The translations under genes were made by a program, and so were the position numbers. The notes under the pieces are model-generated. The model saw only the letters and a list, made by a program, of their open reading frames with translations, was not told the DNA's origin and did not search any database. Below are positions 42,953 to 53,794 of a stretch of 64,000 nt of DNA, in pieces. The stretch's first letter is position 1, and every line of letters begins with the position of its first letter. This DNA is from Hexactinellida sp. DTS-2022 (Eukaryota; Porifera; Hexactinellida). Location of the stretch: NCBI GenBank assembly GCA_028753945.1, contig JAPNXP010000013.1:4341501-4405500 (forward strand), in the 5' to 3' direction.

Positions 42953-44412
42953 CCCAGCTGGCGATGCGATTGTTTTATAGAACCTAGATCCACAAACTTG
43001 CCACCCCCCCAGACAAAATTTCTACATGAAACCCTGCCCCAGAAATTAGGTTTGCGCCCCCAAGTTTCAGAGAGCTAGATACGCCGCTGCCTAATTGACA
43101 GACAATAAAACTGAATAACAACGTAACGATATCAACGAACAAATGGTAATGGGATTTAATGGGCACTCAATGTCAGGCGGGCCGGTTCCGGCCCTCGAGC
43201 CATAGTCCCCCCTTACGTTAATTGATGGATAATGACCCATTCTCTAACGATGCATTTTTATTATTTTACGATATCAACCTTATTTACAATTTATTATCTG
43301 AGCAACATACAACTAACTGGAGACCCTTTATATATGAATGATAATTTTAGATTCAAGGCTATAGATGACATGTGGGCCGCAGGCTGCCGCCTGCCCGATG
43401 GCCTAATTTGTTCGGCCCGCGAGAGTTGTTCGAATAGTATTTGAATGCGCTACCTCCACGATTTCCTTAATAATACAATATATGTATTCGATCATTAAGT
43501 ATGCGACATTTTTTCCTATATTACATTTCTCACCCCAGGCCAGTTTTATTATATATTTTTGTATTTAGTTTGATATATATTAGATATTGCCCTAATGTTT
43601 GACAAAGCATGTAAACTGGCTTATCCCAGATATTCAATGTCCTGATACCTCCACTCAGATTGTCCAACCTTTGGATAGTATTTTGTTGAGATATGATCTG
43701 TTTGCTGGGTAGTTAGGGCTTATTTTTTTGTTAAAAGTGATCACATGGGCATATCCATGTTTGGTACAATTTTTTCCTTGGCAAAGCTGGAATATGGTTC
43801 ATTCCATTCTCAAATTAGTAGTAACTATTTCAAGTCCCTAGTTTTGCTCGGCTAGTTTTTTTAATTGGTTTTTTGTTGTTGTTGTTTTTTGAGATCAATT
43901 ATCCACAAATCAACTCTATGCGATGTAATTTACTACTATTTCTTGAAAGGAGACTGTTGTTCGATAGTATAAAATTTGTCATTGTCCTGCACATTCCCAT
44001 TTGTGCCACTTGTACCACCAGGGGCAAACGAAATGCAAAAATAACTTACCGAATCGAAAGTTTCATCATTTTGCCCCGATGAACATGGGTCAGCATTGAT
44101 TTGATGAGGAGTCTAAAAAGTAAAGTAAGAATAAACTGGGGCGGCACATCCGGTGCGGTAGGTACGGTGAGCGCCGTACCACTTTCCAAAGTAGTCCGGC
44201 GTCGCCGCACCACATTTTCAACAAATCTCCAAATATCGTAGGCTTTATCACACATTGCTAAAATGAAATGGAAAGAAACAGCTAAAAACAAGTGTAAATT
44301 AATGTGCGGGGCAACGAATACGGATTTTACGACCATTTATTGAAAGTTTAATGATGCAGAAGTACATGGGAACCATGAAGCTTAAATAATTTCCGACCAT
44401 TTTGTATATAGA
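42953..44412. other. No gene; one-ended hAT debris
   Basis: Fragments such as GATACGCCGCTG (43080), GGGCCGCAGGCTGCCGCC (43376) and GGTACGGTGAGCGCCGTACC (44164) look like isolated transposon ends. The last resembles sequence in the MULE 5' region (22140). No coding region is supported. Confidence 0.4.
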
Positions 44413-45016
44413 CTAGCCCTTCGGTTTCGGTAGCTTTGCGACGGATCGGTGCTACCCACCTCAAGTTAACGGCCGCTACTCGGCCTTACCCCTAACCTGA
44501 CTCCATCATTTTGGGTTTCACCGATTTGTTTACATATTTTGTCAACAACAACAATAAATATTGATATTAGAAATTTCTTAATGCAAAATTCGGGATCAGC
44601 ATACTTGTTTTCCTATATGAACATTTGGAATTTAGCCTCTAGGTTCATTTTGAATTTCACAAATTTGTTTACTTTATTGCAAACAAAAATAAATTTCATA
44701 TCAGAAATCTTTTGATGCGAAATTCGAAATCAGCATAATTGTTTCCCTATTACACCAACTGGATGCCAGTCTCTAGGTTCATTTTGAATTTTCAGCGATT
44801 TGTTTATTTTATTATAAACAACAACAATAAATATTCATATCAGAATTTTCTAAATGCGAAATTCGGAATCAGGATATTTGTTTACCTATAGTAACATTTG
44901 GAAGCTAGCCTCTACTTCAATTATAAGTGCGGTTTCTATTCCCCAATCACTTTAATACAATCCGGACAAACATACATGCCCACATACCCACCCCAATCGA
45001 GTTTTAATAATATAGA
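44413..45016 (+). repeat. Family-1 composite repeat, three internal units
   Basis: Head AGCCCTTCGGTTTCGGTAGC and AAGTTAACGGCCGCTACTCG, three diverged units of TGCGAAATTCGGAATCAG / AACAACAACAATAAATATT, and tail CACTTTAATACAATCCGGAC ... CAATCGAGTTTTAATAATAT. Confidence 0.65.
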
Positions 45017-45143
45017 TTCGTATGTTTAGTCACACATTTTTCTTATTTCATATATGGACATGATGAGTTATTAGTTAGAAATATCTACAACAGTAGTTCC
45101 TAATATGCTGTCCATACTCCAGATTCGGGGTTCATTTGCTTGT

Positions 45144-46207
45144 TAGTGGGGTCAAAAATTAAGGTTCCGTGACCAACCTCTGGCTAGTTAAGTTTTATGC
45201 CTGATTCTGATACTTTAGGATATAACTCGCGATTTAAGCTCCCATGCCGCTTTGGAAAGTTTGGGCAAACTTTTTATAGCGACAAATTCAAAGGGCCTCC
45301 GGCAATCATTTTGAAAAATTAAGGCCCCTCTCTGAACATTTCATAAATTGAGATTCGAGTATTTTTGAACAGTATGCAATAAGTAGTAGCTGCACTGAAA
45401 ATTTCAACTCAATCGGGACTATACTTTTAATGTAATAACCTTTTGAAGATTCTTACGTCATTTGTCACCATTAGAGGTCCCTTCTTTAAACTATTTTTTT
45501 AAGGGATTTGAAGCATATCTCATCCTATATACATGCAATAACCTTTTAACTCGCTATGTAGTATGTCTCCATGTAAATCTCGGTAATAGACCTAAATTTA
45601 CCACTTTGACTCTTCTGGAGATCTCACATGGGGGTGACGAAGCAAAGAAAATTGACCCATAATCGTTTTATTCGGCCACTTTATATACATAATTATCACA
45701 ATTTTGACGTCAAATGACTGGATTTTTTAATTTTTGTATAGTCAAAGTGCTAAATTTAGGTCTATTACCGAGATTTACATGGAGACATACTACATAGCGA
45801 GTTAAAAGGTTATTGCATGTATATAGGATGAGATATGCTTCAAATCCCTTGAAAAAATAGTTTAAAGAAGGGACCTCCCATGGTGACAAATGACGTAAGA
45901 ATCTTCAAAAGGTTATTACATTAAAAGTATAGTCCCGATTGAGTTGAAATTTTCAGTGCAGCTACTACTTATTGCATACTGTTCAAAAATACTCGAATCT
46001 CAATTTATGAAATGTTCAGAGAGGGGCCTTAATTTTTCAAAATGATTGCCGGAGGCCCTTTGAATTTGTCGCTATAAAAAGTTTGCCCAAACTTTCCAAA
46101 GCGGCATGGGAGCTTAAATCGCGAGTTATATCCTAAAGTATCAGAATCAGGCATAAAACTTAACTAGCCAGAGGTTGGTCACGGAACCTTAATTTTTGAC
46201 CCCACTA
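45144..46207. repeat. Giant palindrome, arms about 468 bp
   Basis: Left arm 45144-45612 and right arm 45740-46207 are reverse complements with only scattered differences, separated by a 127-base spacer. Termini TAGTGGGGTCAAAAATTAAG and CTTAATTTTTGACCCCACTA. A TA dinucleotide at both ends could be a target duplication. No open frame of note. The structure matches a foldback transposon, or a hairpin-RNA locus if transcribed. Confidence 0.85.
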
Positions 46208-47475
46208 TGTATAGTCCTTACTCCTTAGTGATGGTTAATTTCAATTTTTGGAATCAGTGTAATACACGGACAAACTCTATATCCAGAAAATTGCCTGTTC
46301 AAACTAGCATAAATACTAACACCAGATGAATATTTTGCTGTGGGATAGACAGCTTTGGAGTCCACAGCTTAAATTGATCGCGATTCCCTGCTCTACAATC
46401 ATAGTGTTACGTACTTCTCATGTTCTAATTAATTCGCTCTCCTGGGCTTTTGCTCAAATTGTTAGCGCTCAACTATGACTTCGCTCAAACAGGTTCCCTC
46501 AATTGGCGTCCGTTTAATTCAATTTCTTTCAAAGGGGACGAATCGCTCCTACGATAGTCAATTAACTAGGTCACTCGTGAAAAGATATAAGTAATAATGG
46601 GATCGGTATGAGGCGAAGGTAGAGTGGTAGAGTAGTTTGCGTAGTAGAGACTTGGGAAGCATAATCTGTCACTTATCTGCTAGTCTGCTACCTAGATGCA
46701 GTTTCAAGTCACTACTCCTGGGTAGTGGCTGATATCAGGCGGATTTGTCCCATAATGCACACATTAGGGAGTGAAATTAATAGTACTTAATATATATAAT
46801 ATTCTAGATTTGCACACCCTGTTACATATTCTACTTATTGGAAGCTATTCTCTAGGTAGATTGAGAATTTCATAAATTATTAAACTACTATTCTGTAAAC
46901 AACAACAATAATAAATATCAGTATACTGGTATTAGAAATTTTAAATAGCAAATTAAATGTTCAGGATAACTCATAATTGTTTACCTATTACACCCGTTGT
47001 AAGCTAGCTTCTAGATTCATTTTGAAATTCCATCATTTGTTTACCTAATTTGTAAACAACAACAACTAAGAATTGGAACTTAGTCTCTATCTCAATTAGT
47101 AATCACAATGTGTTTCGATTTCCGTATTAGTCTATATTATACATCTAAACAAACAAACAACAGACAACATGAGGCATAAAGTATTCATTATAGAGATATA
47201 ATGAAGTGATTATTATATAGTAAACAATTTTTAATAGATTTGATTTAAAATATAAGTAATTTTTAACAACCCATATTATTAAATTCAAATTTTTCTATAA
47301 GTCTGACTCAATTTCGCCTAGACGAAATTGAGATCAAGTTAGTCGAAAAGTGATATATGTTGCAGTCCAAATACGTTTCAACGCCAACGCGTTCGGCGGG
47401 TTTTATTTATGCCAAACGCGTTTCAATCACTCACTGTTAACAACACGAAAACATTTGTTTACATATTACATACGA
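46208..47475. other. No gene; family-1 tail remnants
   Basis: 46820-47150 repeats the family-1 middle (AAACAACAACAATAATAAAT, TTGTTTACCTA) and an eroded tail. 47340-47430 holds CGCGTTCGGCGGGTTTTATT with CCAAACGCGTTTCAAT. Nothing coding. Confidence 0.4.
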
Positions 47476-48284
47476 CATGGCCTACTATATTATACGGCTA
47501 GATAAGTCAAGTATTTGCTCATTTCATTTCCAGGCCAGTGTTTACTTTCTAATTGCTCGTAAATGAATTACCTATCGTCATGGAATAAACTAAACTTAGG
47601 TTTTCAAATACGCCGGAAACATCTAAAATACTTTTGAGAATGATATCTCATCGTATTTAACCACAATGACGTAATCAAATATACATACCCATATATGGCA
47701 ATCATGTTAAATAAATGTTAATTTTGTAGATAATTTGAGAATCTAACTTTGCCGTTTTTATCCTAATGCATTTTTCTTGTCAAAAACTAACTACAGTAAC
47801 AAATTATGTCATTCCTTTCACTCAAATTCTTTTCAACGTCAATGTAAGTAAATAATTATACTATTGTTATCAAACCATATATTTTGTATTTTTTTGAAAT
47901 GTATAGGTAGATTTTAATCGAAGCCTTAAAAGTGCTGTTTGACGACGTACATGTTGCCCAGTCAGTTTAATGACCGTTCTTGGGACGTATTTAGCTAATG
48001 TTCACTGAATCTCTACTTCAATCTCCACTTCAAATCTCTACTTCATAATTAGTATTAATTACCATATATGGGTATGTATATTTGATTACGTCATTGTGGT
48101 TAAATCCGATGAGAAATCATTCTCAAAAGTATTTTAGATGTTTCCAGGGTATTTGAAAACCTAAGTTCAGTTTATTCCATGACAATAGGTAATTTATTTT
48201 ACGAGCAATTAGAAAGTAAACACTGGCCTGGAAATAAAATGGCAAATACTTGACTTATCTAGCCGTATTATATAGTAGGCCATG
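47476..48284. repeat. Second large palindrome, arms about 225 bp
   Basis: Arms 47476-47699 and 48060-48284 are inverted copies (CATGGCCTACTATATTATAC; GCTAGATAAGTCAAGTATTT; AACATCTAAAATACTTTTGA) with a 360-base spacer. Likely a foldback or long-TIR miniature. Its right tip touches the start of the P-element-like ORF. Confidence 0.8.
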
Positions 48285-48859
48285 GTTAGAGCTTATCGTA
48301 ATGGAGATATTTTACCTATTCCAATTTGCTCAATCAGCGATATACGACACCTTGAATCAATTCTCTGTGAGATTTCTATATCCCCTCGTCCTGTTCTGTC
48401 CACTGAATCTGTTTCAAAGACCGTTAATGAGACTTTATCTTTAGCGAAGGACAATATCCATCTACTCATTAACAAAGTACTTTCATCTAATGGTGAATTA
48501 GAGTTTTAATTAACTGATTCCCCCGAAATTTCCAGGCTTCAATTCATCCAATGTCAGCTTGAAAACAGTATTGTACCCAAAAATAGGCGGAGGTACAACA
48601 TCCTCACACAGATTATGGCACTTAAAGCACATTTAATTTCACCAGCATGTTATAAGTATCTTCAACAAATGGCTTGTCTATCTCTGCCTCATGTCAACAC
48701 TTTGGAGAAGTTGTATTCTTCATTCGGACAAAGTGTGAATTATTTCCTTTCCTCAAGCAAGCGACAAATTCTTTCACTGAAGCTGAGAAACATATCGTTA
48801 TGCAAATGGACGAAATTCACGTAAAATCTGATTTCACATATAAAGGAGGCATAAATTAG
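48282..48859 (+). pseudogene. P-element/THAP9-like transposase fragment
   Basis: One frame with a TAA at 48507 gives RRRYNILTQIMALKAHLISP, ACYKYLQQMACLSLPHVNTL and EKLYSSFG; it then shifts (about 48740-48760) to ATNSFTEAEKHIVMQMDEIH and VKSDFTYKGG before a stop. This order, short helical block, LP..TL box, then the MDEIH..S catalytic-Asp strand and YKGG, is that of P-element/THAP9 RNase-H-like transposases. No THAP zinc finger or GTP-binding insertion is present. Truncated at both sides. Confidence 0.65.
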
Positions 48860-48887
48860 ATCGTATAATAATAATATAGCATTGCTA

Positions 48888-49009
48888 TTATGTAACCGCG
48901 TAGCGCGTTGTATACGGTATTGTACTGACTGTTAGGGGCGATGAGAACTCAGCAAAGGCTTCCTTCAACATAGATCTAGCCTCTGGAGTAATCACATTGT
49001 GAGCTACAA
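48888..49009 (-). CDS. Possible orphan exon, unidentified
   Basis: The minus frame reads LVAHNVITPEARSMLKEAFA, EFSSPLTVSTIPY, TTRYAVT and stop. It looks coding-like in composition and follows a CCTTGTAG acceptor-like site, but its 5' side is cut by a miniature transposon. Not recognised. Confidence 0.2.
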
Positions 49010-49017
49010 GGAATACA

Positions 49018-49157
49018 CAGTAGAATCTGCATAATCCGGAATTCAGCAGAACCGACACTTTTTCTTTATCCCAATGAGCGATGCATTAGAGCCTGCATAA
49101 TCTGACAATTTGGCAATTCCCTATCTTAACAGGTGTCGGATTAGATATGTTCTACTG
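49018..49157. mobile_element. pogo-like miniature, CATAATCCGG variant
   Basis: Ends CAGTAGAATCTGCATAATCC and GGATTAGATATGTTCTACTG; right end followed by TA. Confidence 0.65.
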
Positions 49158-49306
49158 TATCTATATTTTAACTGCTGTTGCAATAGATACTCACTTAATC
49201 TTCTGTTGGGAGGTGTTCTGATAGTGTATATTGAAGATTAAATTATTATAACGCATAAATATAATACAGTGTATCAAAGTTTTTCCAATAAACAAATGAT
49301 AATTAA

Positions 49307-49463
49307 AGTGTAGATGCCGGATATAAGAACACCAGTTATAAGAACATCCCGGATTAAGAACATTACATTGGAAAACGGTTGCCAAATACCCTGTATAATC
49401 TATGCCGGTTCTAAGAACATTATATGCGGTTCCCGACGATGTTCTTATAACCGACATCCGCTG
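49307..49463. mobile_element. pogo-like miniature, ATAAGAACA variant
   Basis: Left GATGCCGGATATAAGAACAC and right GTTCTTATAACCGACATCCG, then CTGTA. Repeated GGTTCTAAGAACATTATATG inside. Confidence 0.6.
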
Positions 49464-49668
49464 TATTACTATATATAATCCTATCAATTACATTTACAAA
49501 CTTAGTTATTCCCACGGCTATAAGGTATCGCCTAACTCTGTTGCTTATCTTATACGAGGTGTATACGTATACAACTTAACACCTATACATCGATTATACA
49601 CAATCCCGTATACATCTCCACTGACAGTTCCCCGTATCTTATCTCCTATATAGCTACAGAACAGGAGT

Positions 49669-50290
49669 ATGTTCATACAGACATTCGATACTCCTAATCC
49701 GAACAGTCGAAAGTTCACACCAGGTGTACACGAGTTGCCAGATAGTTTAGAGCAACAAACTATTTCATTCAAAGACAGGAGAGAAGAGTTTGCTAGTCCA
49801 TTGGATAGACAAATATTCGCGCTACCAGGAGTAACCTCCAGAGTCCATACTACTCGGGTCAGATTTCGTTACCGTGACAAAGAGCGAGGAATCAAGAATG
49901 GCTTTAAATGAAACCTGAAATATAATGCGTCATCATGGACAATCGAGGAAGAGAAGCTAAAGGCATTAAATGAGGGAATTGACAATGCATTTGAGGGAGA
50001 TTAAGATGAGACTGTGCTGATGATAAAAGAGATAATCGACCGTCCGACTGTCCAGGAAGACGACGGAGACTTATATATTATTCAAAGGCTTCGAAAATGG
50101 AATCGCAAAGTTGAAGCTACAGGGAGCCTGCGAGAGCTGTCCCAGCTCAGTTGTGACTCTGGAACACGGAATTCAGAACATGCTACAGTTCTATGTGAAG
50201 GAAGTACAGTCTGTAGAAGATGTTACGGATCATGAGGAGCTAGTGAGTAGACAGGCGTTCAACCAGCTAGAAGATAACAAGAATAACTAA
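49669..50290 (+). pseudogene. NFU1: NFU1 pseudogene (mitochondrial Fe-S scaffold)
   Basis: NFU1 delivers 4Fe-4S clusters to mitochondrial enzymes. The copy begins MFIQTFDTPNPNSRKFTPG and FASPLDRQIFALPGVT, exactly the Nfu N-domain. The frame then shifts near 49840 to SDFVTVTKSEESRMALN, meets stops (TGA near 49909 or its shifted equivalent; TAA at 50002), continues [15 protein letters not shown], and shifts once more near 50085 to [20 protein letters not shown] and [20 protein letters not shown] to a natural-looking stop at 50290. The cluster-binding CxxC (ACESCPSS) is kept. No intron interrupts about 600 bases, suggesting a retrocopy, but no poly-A tail or target duplication is seen. The presequence is absent. 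Confidence 0.85.
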
Positions 50291-50374
50291 CTTTTGCTTA
50301 TAAATTGATAGAGTATTGCTATGTTAAAACTTATAGTTAATACACATTATATCAAGGGCAAAAACAAAGGCTTA

Positions 50375-50529
50375 CAGTAAACTCCTAACTCCATGAAGTC
50401 GGATACAACGAAATACCCACTAATAACGAAGTTATATAAATATTCCCCAGACGGACAAAGTAGTTGATTATACTCCGCTTATACGAAGTAAACGAAGGGT
50501 CCTTTGGAATTTGTTATAACGAGAGTGTA
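50375..50529. mobile_element. Degenerate pogo-like miniature
   Basis: Starts CAGTAAACTCCTAACTCCAT and ends GTTATAACGAGAGTGTA. Core ACAACGAAAT...CTTATACGAAG is shared with the 2986 element type. Confidence 0.5.
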
Positions 50530-50670
50530 TTTAAACTCCAAACACATTAAGTGCAGTTGATCGAGTATTAATCAGGTATAGAGAAAATAACAAATATAGT
50601 AGATTATGAACTCGTACACTAATAATGAGTAAATTGATAAATAAGGCGAGCAGAATAATCGGATATTATC

Positions 50671-51363
50671 TTATGCAATGCTGAAATTAATGTCAATACA
50701 CCCTTTATCGTTGTTTTGATCGATGAGAATTAGTTGCGCATAATATGAACCGAGAGGGGCTAACCTTGGGATATCTCTTGAAAACACAAATTCATCATTT
50801 CCTTTTGCTAAGGGCAAATGTAATATTTTAGAGAGTGCCAATTTGTTGTCATACAAATGCAACATCATGGGACCAAGTTTTTTCCATATATTCAACTCTA
50901 CGCTTCCACTGGTGATAGTATGCGGGACAATTATTGTCAATTTAATTTTCATATCTTGTCCTCCTAATATAGGATGAGGAGTTATATTTACATTCCTAAT
51001 GACCAGACGGTTGCTATTCTGGTTACATTCCTTCCAAGTGAAATATTCCATCTGAATAAATTCTTCATTGAGAGATGTGGATAATTCAATATCAGTGGAT
51101 TCTGAGGCTATTTCGAGATCAGAGACAGATGTGGATAGTTCTATGTTACTGCCTAACTGTATGTCACTATTCTGTGTTACAGTAGGAGAATAGCCAGTTG
51201 GTGTAACAGGTATGGTACTATGGGAATAGCCAGTTGGTGTTTCGGGTACAATAGTAGGAGAATTCGAAGTGCCACTATTTTGTGTACTTGGTGTGGTTAC
51301 AGTAACACGACTGCTTACTATTGGCAGTAGCAGTAGAATAGTACATAACATAGGATAGTACAT
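50671..51363 (-). CDS. Secreted ML-domain (MD-2-related lipid-recognition) protein
   Basis: 230 residues, intronless. Residues 1-18 are a signal peptide (MLCTILLLLPIVSS). Residues 20-105 form a Thr/Ser/Pro-rich linker with repeats TPTGYS (twice) and DIELSTS/NIELSTS, likely O-glycosylated. Residues 107-230 are an ML domain: FTWKECNQNSNRLVIRNVNI, TPHPILGGQDMKIKLTIIVP, KKLGPMMLHLYDNKLALSKI, DIPRLAPLGSYYAQLILIDQ and GCIDINFSIA. Only C113 and C222 remain as a possible disulphide, fewer than in NPC2. ML domains bind lipids in a beta-sandwich; the ligand here cannot be told. The mucin-like extension before the domain is unusual. A TATA-like box lies 45 bases upstream. Confidence 0.8.
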   Translation of the reverse strand: MYYPMLCTILLLLPIVSSRVTVTTPSTQNSGTSNSPTIVPETPTGYSHSTIPVTPTGYSPTVTQNSDIQLGSNIELSTSVSDLEIASESTDIELSTSLNEEFIQMEYFTWKECNQNSNRLVIRNVNITPHPILGGQDMKIKLTIIVPHTITSGSVELNIWKKLGPMMLHLYDNKLALSKILHLPLAKGNDEFVFSRDIPRLAPLGSYYAQLILIDQNNDKGCIDINFSIA

Positions 51364-51407
51364 TGATAAGAAGATGAATATTTATGAAGATAGTAAAGAA
51401 TAAGTTT

Positions 51408-51417
51408 ATTTATATAT
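51408..51417 (-). promoter_or_regulatory. TATA box of the ML gene
   Basis: TATATAAATA on the minus strand, 45-54 bases before the start codon at 51363. Confidence 0.5.
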
Positions 51418-52164
51418 TTGTGTGTATTTGCAGTATGTGTATGTGGGCATAAAAACTCATTGGTTTATTTAATCATTAATTAACTTGGTTGCATGACTAT
51501 ACCAGGGAATCTTTAAAATGAATAGAATTAATCAAAACAATAAAAAGAGTATATTATTGAAAATAAGATTCCCTATATTGGAAATAATGGGCCGTGTTTG
51601 TTTTAATTGTTTTGATCATTCTTCAAGATTCTCATTAATTTAATAGATTTCAAATTCATTGAAGCACATACAAACAAAGGACCAAGTTATATTATAATTT
51701 AGAACTTATAACTCAAATAAGAGGAGCCAAACCAATGATAATTATATACAAAACAAAAATGCGTTGGTGACCATTTAAATACCACCTGAATAAAGCGTCA
51801 AGGCTAAATTAGGTGAATTATGAATACCAACAAAATGGTTATACACACAGGCATAAATTCTACAACAAATAGAGTAATAGTTAATTAAAGAGAACAAATA
51901 AGTATAAAATTTACTTACAACTTGCATTCGCCTGAGCGGAGAAGCGAGTGGAGTGACAAATTGAGATCTGTCAGACATTCTACATAGAGTCTTCATACTA
52001 ACGAAGTTCTACTGTACTAAGAAATATAGGTAAAACATATACTGGTTAATAATAGATTGTAAAAAAATATGTGTATTTCTAACAAAAACCAAGAGTACTT
52101 CTAACGAGAGTCTATTGTACAAAAACGGGGGTCATAATGAATTTGAATCGTGTATGTGTAATTA
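51418..52164. other. No gene; duplicated non-coding segment
   Basis: 51530-51700 (AAAAGAGTATATTATTGAA, TTCAAGATTCTCATTAATTT, ACAAACAAAGGACCAAGTT) recurs at 55870-56020 in the same orientation; GAGATCTGTCAGACATTCTACA (51961) recurs inverted at about 55814. 52060-52164 is the left part of the segment duplicated at 58890. Confidence 0.5.
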
Positions 52165-52324
52165 CAGTAGATCCTCGTTAATACAATAATGAATAAGGCG
52201 AATATCGGTCAAGGAGTACAAGGTTTGGTTCCCCTATCCTAAACAAATGCATGCAAATGATTCCGGTTAATACGAAGAAATTTTAGCTAATTTCGATGGT
52301 CTTCATATTAATGAGAAAATACTG
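52165..52324. mobile_element. pogo-like miniature, first of an abutting pair
   Basis: CAGTAGATCCTCGTTAATAC to ATGAGAAAATACTG, followed by a single TA and then the next element. The same pair is found at 57079-57388 and 58992-59308. Confidence 0.7.
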
Positions 52325-52326
52325 TA

Positions 52327-52482
52327 CAGTAGAACCCCGTTAGTACGAAGATGGTTAATATGAACACCAATTTAGTCCATTCAAAGCCTTTTCAATCCAA
52401 ATGATATTGGTAAATACGATTTGCGTTTAAAGCGAACACATATTGACGGTCCCCTGGTGTTCGTACTAACGAGGTTCGACTG
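52327..52482. mobile_element. pogo-like miniature, second of an abutting pair
   Basis: CAGTAGAACCCCGTTAGTAC to ACTAACGAGGTTCGACTG. Belongs to the GACGGTCCCCTGGTGTTCG subfamily; its neighbour belongs to another subfamily. Confidence 0.75.
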
Positions 52483-52676
52483 TAATATCTGTTTTTGAGA
52501 TGGAATGGCTATATTGAGGAATATGGCCAATAATTTCAGGAAAGATTCACATTCCATAAATAATTCCAGATAAGGAGCCGTTTGTACGTAACGTGAAGTC
52601 AACGAAAACTATTTACCCTTGGAAGACAACAAATATTCATTCAGTTAACAACAACATTTAATTAAGCATAACTAGT

Positions 52677-53756
52677 TTAATATCTGTTATACACACTTTC
52701 ATGGTACTGTGTCATGATGGGCTTGATGTAGCTGTCTATATTTTCCATCTTTTGCTTGTCTCTGTATGACTTGTAAACAACAACAACAAATATATACAAA
52801 TAGTTTAATGTAAACAATACTTTACTGAAGATTATTGAAGACAGGAATACATACACTTCGATGGATAATATGAACAAATATATTTCCTGATTAATATGGA
52901 GGGGAATTGGTAAATAATCCAAAAATGAAGTAAACGGAGCAATAGGATTCGATACTCCGAAGGTAGAAAAGAAAAGTGCAAATGTTACCAAAGTGGTTGC
53001 AACCTGGAAATGTACACGGAGATATTTGCTGTCGAGATAGGCCTTCTTATCGTAGTAAAATAATCGAATTTCTTTTTCACGGCTTTTCAGATGCAAATAG
53101 AACTTTCGGGACAAATAAAGAAATTGTAAATAGTCAAAAATATAGATGAATATTCTGAAAATTCCGATGAGACTTAACAAGAGCCATTGGTAATCACTTG
53201 AGAAAATGTAATCGTTAATAATAATATTGAGAGCCAGAAACAACAGAGTCCTTACTATTATGTAAACTGTCCACCGAATTAAAGTATATTTATATTCGTA
53301 TTTCCTGTAGGCGAGCCATAAGAACGTCATCAGAAAAGAAAGCACAGGGACAACTGCAAATCTTATAGAGTATACTAATAAACCAGTTTTATTTGTGAGC
53401 GCAGATATGAAAGGGAAAATGGTTTGGTTTTCGGTATCAAACACCACTACCCAATAAGGAAGAAAGAATACGACTGCACTCATATTTTGCACAATTTCTA
53501 AAAATAAAATAACAATTATGAAATTATTTACGACGCATTTTATTTTAAGATTTTTAAGATGATTCTTATAAGATTGCATTATTAGCATTTCCTGTGGAAC
53601 CCTCTTAATCTCCTGATACAGTTTGTACCTTCTCCGTATGTAGTACACCAATGCAAATAGAGTCAGTAGACAGAATGGGATAGGGACTAAGGAGTACACG
53701 AGGCTTTCTACATTCCCAACGGTCGATAGGGTATTTTCATATTTGTGCATGGACAT
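52677..53756 (-). CDS. Orphan seven-pass membrane protein, GPCR-like topology
   Basis: 359 residues, intronless. Hydrophobic spans at about 18-40, 76-105, 124-150, 161-182, 189-215, 250-267 and 290-329 (the last is long enough for two). Loops between spans 1-2 (RRRYKLYQEIKRVPQE), 3-4 (RKYEYKYTLIR) and 5-6 (RKFYLHLKSREKEIRLFYY) are basic, so they should be cytosolic. Sequons N110 and N122 lie in the opposite loop. This predicts an outside N-terminus as in GPCRs. There is no DRY or NPxxY motif and I do not recognise a family; an expanded chemoreceptor-like family is possible. A broken paralogue lies at 59501-60659. A TATA-like box is 29 bases upstream. Confidence 0.75.
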   Translation of the reverse strand: MSMHKYENTLSTVGNVESLVYSLVPIPFCLLTLFALVYYIRRRYKLYQEIKRVPQEMLIMQSYKNHLKNLKIKCVVNNFIIVILFLEIVQNMSAVVFFLPYWVVVFDTENQTIFPFISALTNKTGLLVYSIRFAVVPVLSFLMTFLWLAYRKYEYKYTLIRWTVYIIVRTLLFLALNIIINDYIFSSDYQWLLLSLIGIFRIFIYIFDYLQFLYLSRKFYLHLKSREKEIRLFYYDKKAYLDSKYLRVHFQVATTLVTFALFFSTFGVSNPIAPFTSFLDYLPIPLHINQEIYLFILSIEVYVFLSSIIFSKVLFTLNYLYIFVVVVYKSYRDKQKMENIDSYIKPIMTQYHESVYNRY

Positions 53757-53784
53757 GATGATAATCCGATTGATGGATAAGCTG

Positions 53785-53794
53785 GTATAAATAT
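53785..53794 (-). promoter_or_regulatory. TATA-like box of the seven-pass gene
   Basis: TATATTTATA on the minus strand about 30 bases before the ATG at 53756; conserved in the duplicated copy near 60615. The short distance would leave almost no leader, so the real start may differ. Confidence 0.3.

Noticed and set aside
43376..43410. GGGCCGCAGGCTGCCGCC as a hAT end
   Set aside because: No partner end or target duplication found.
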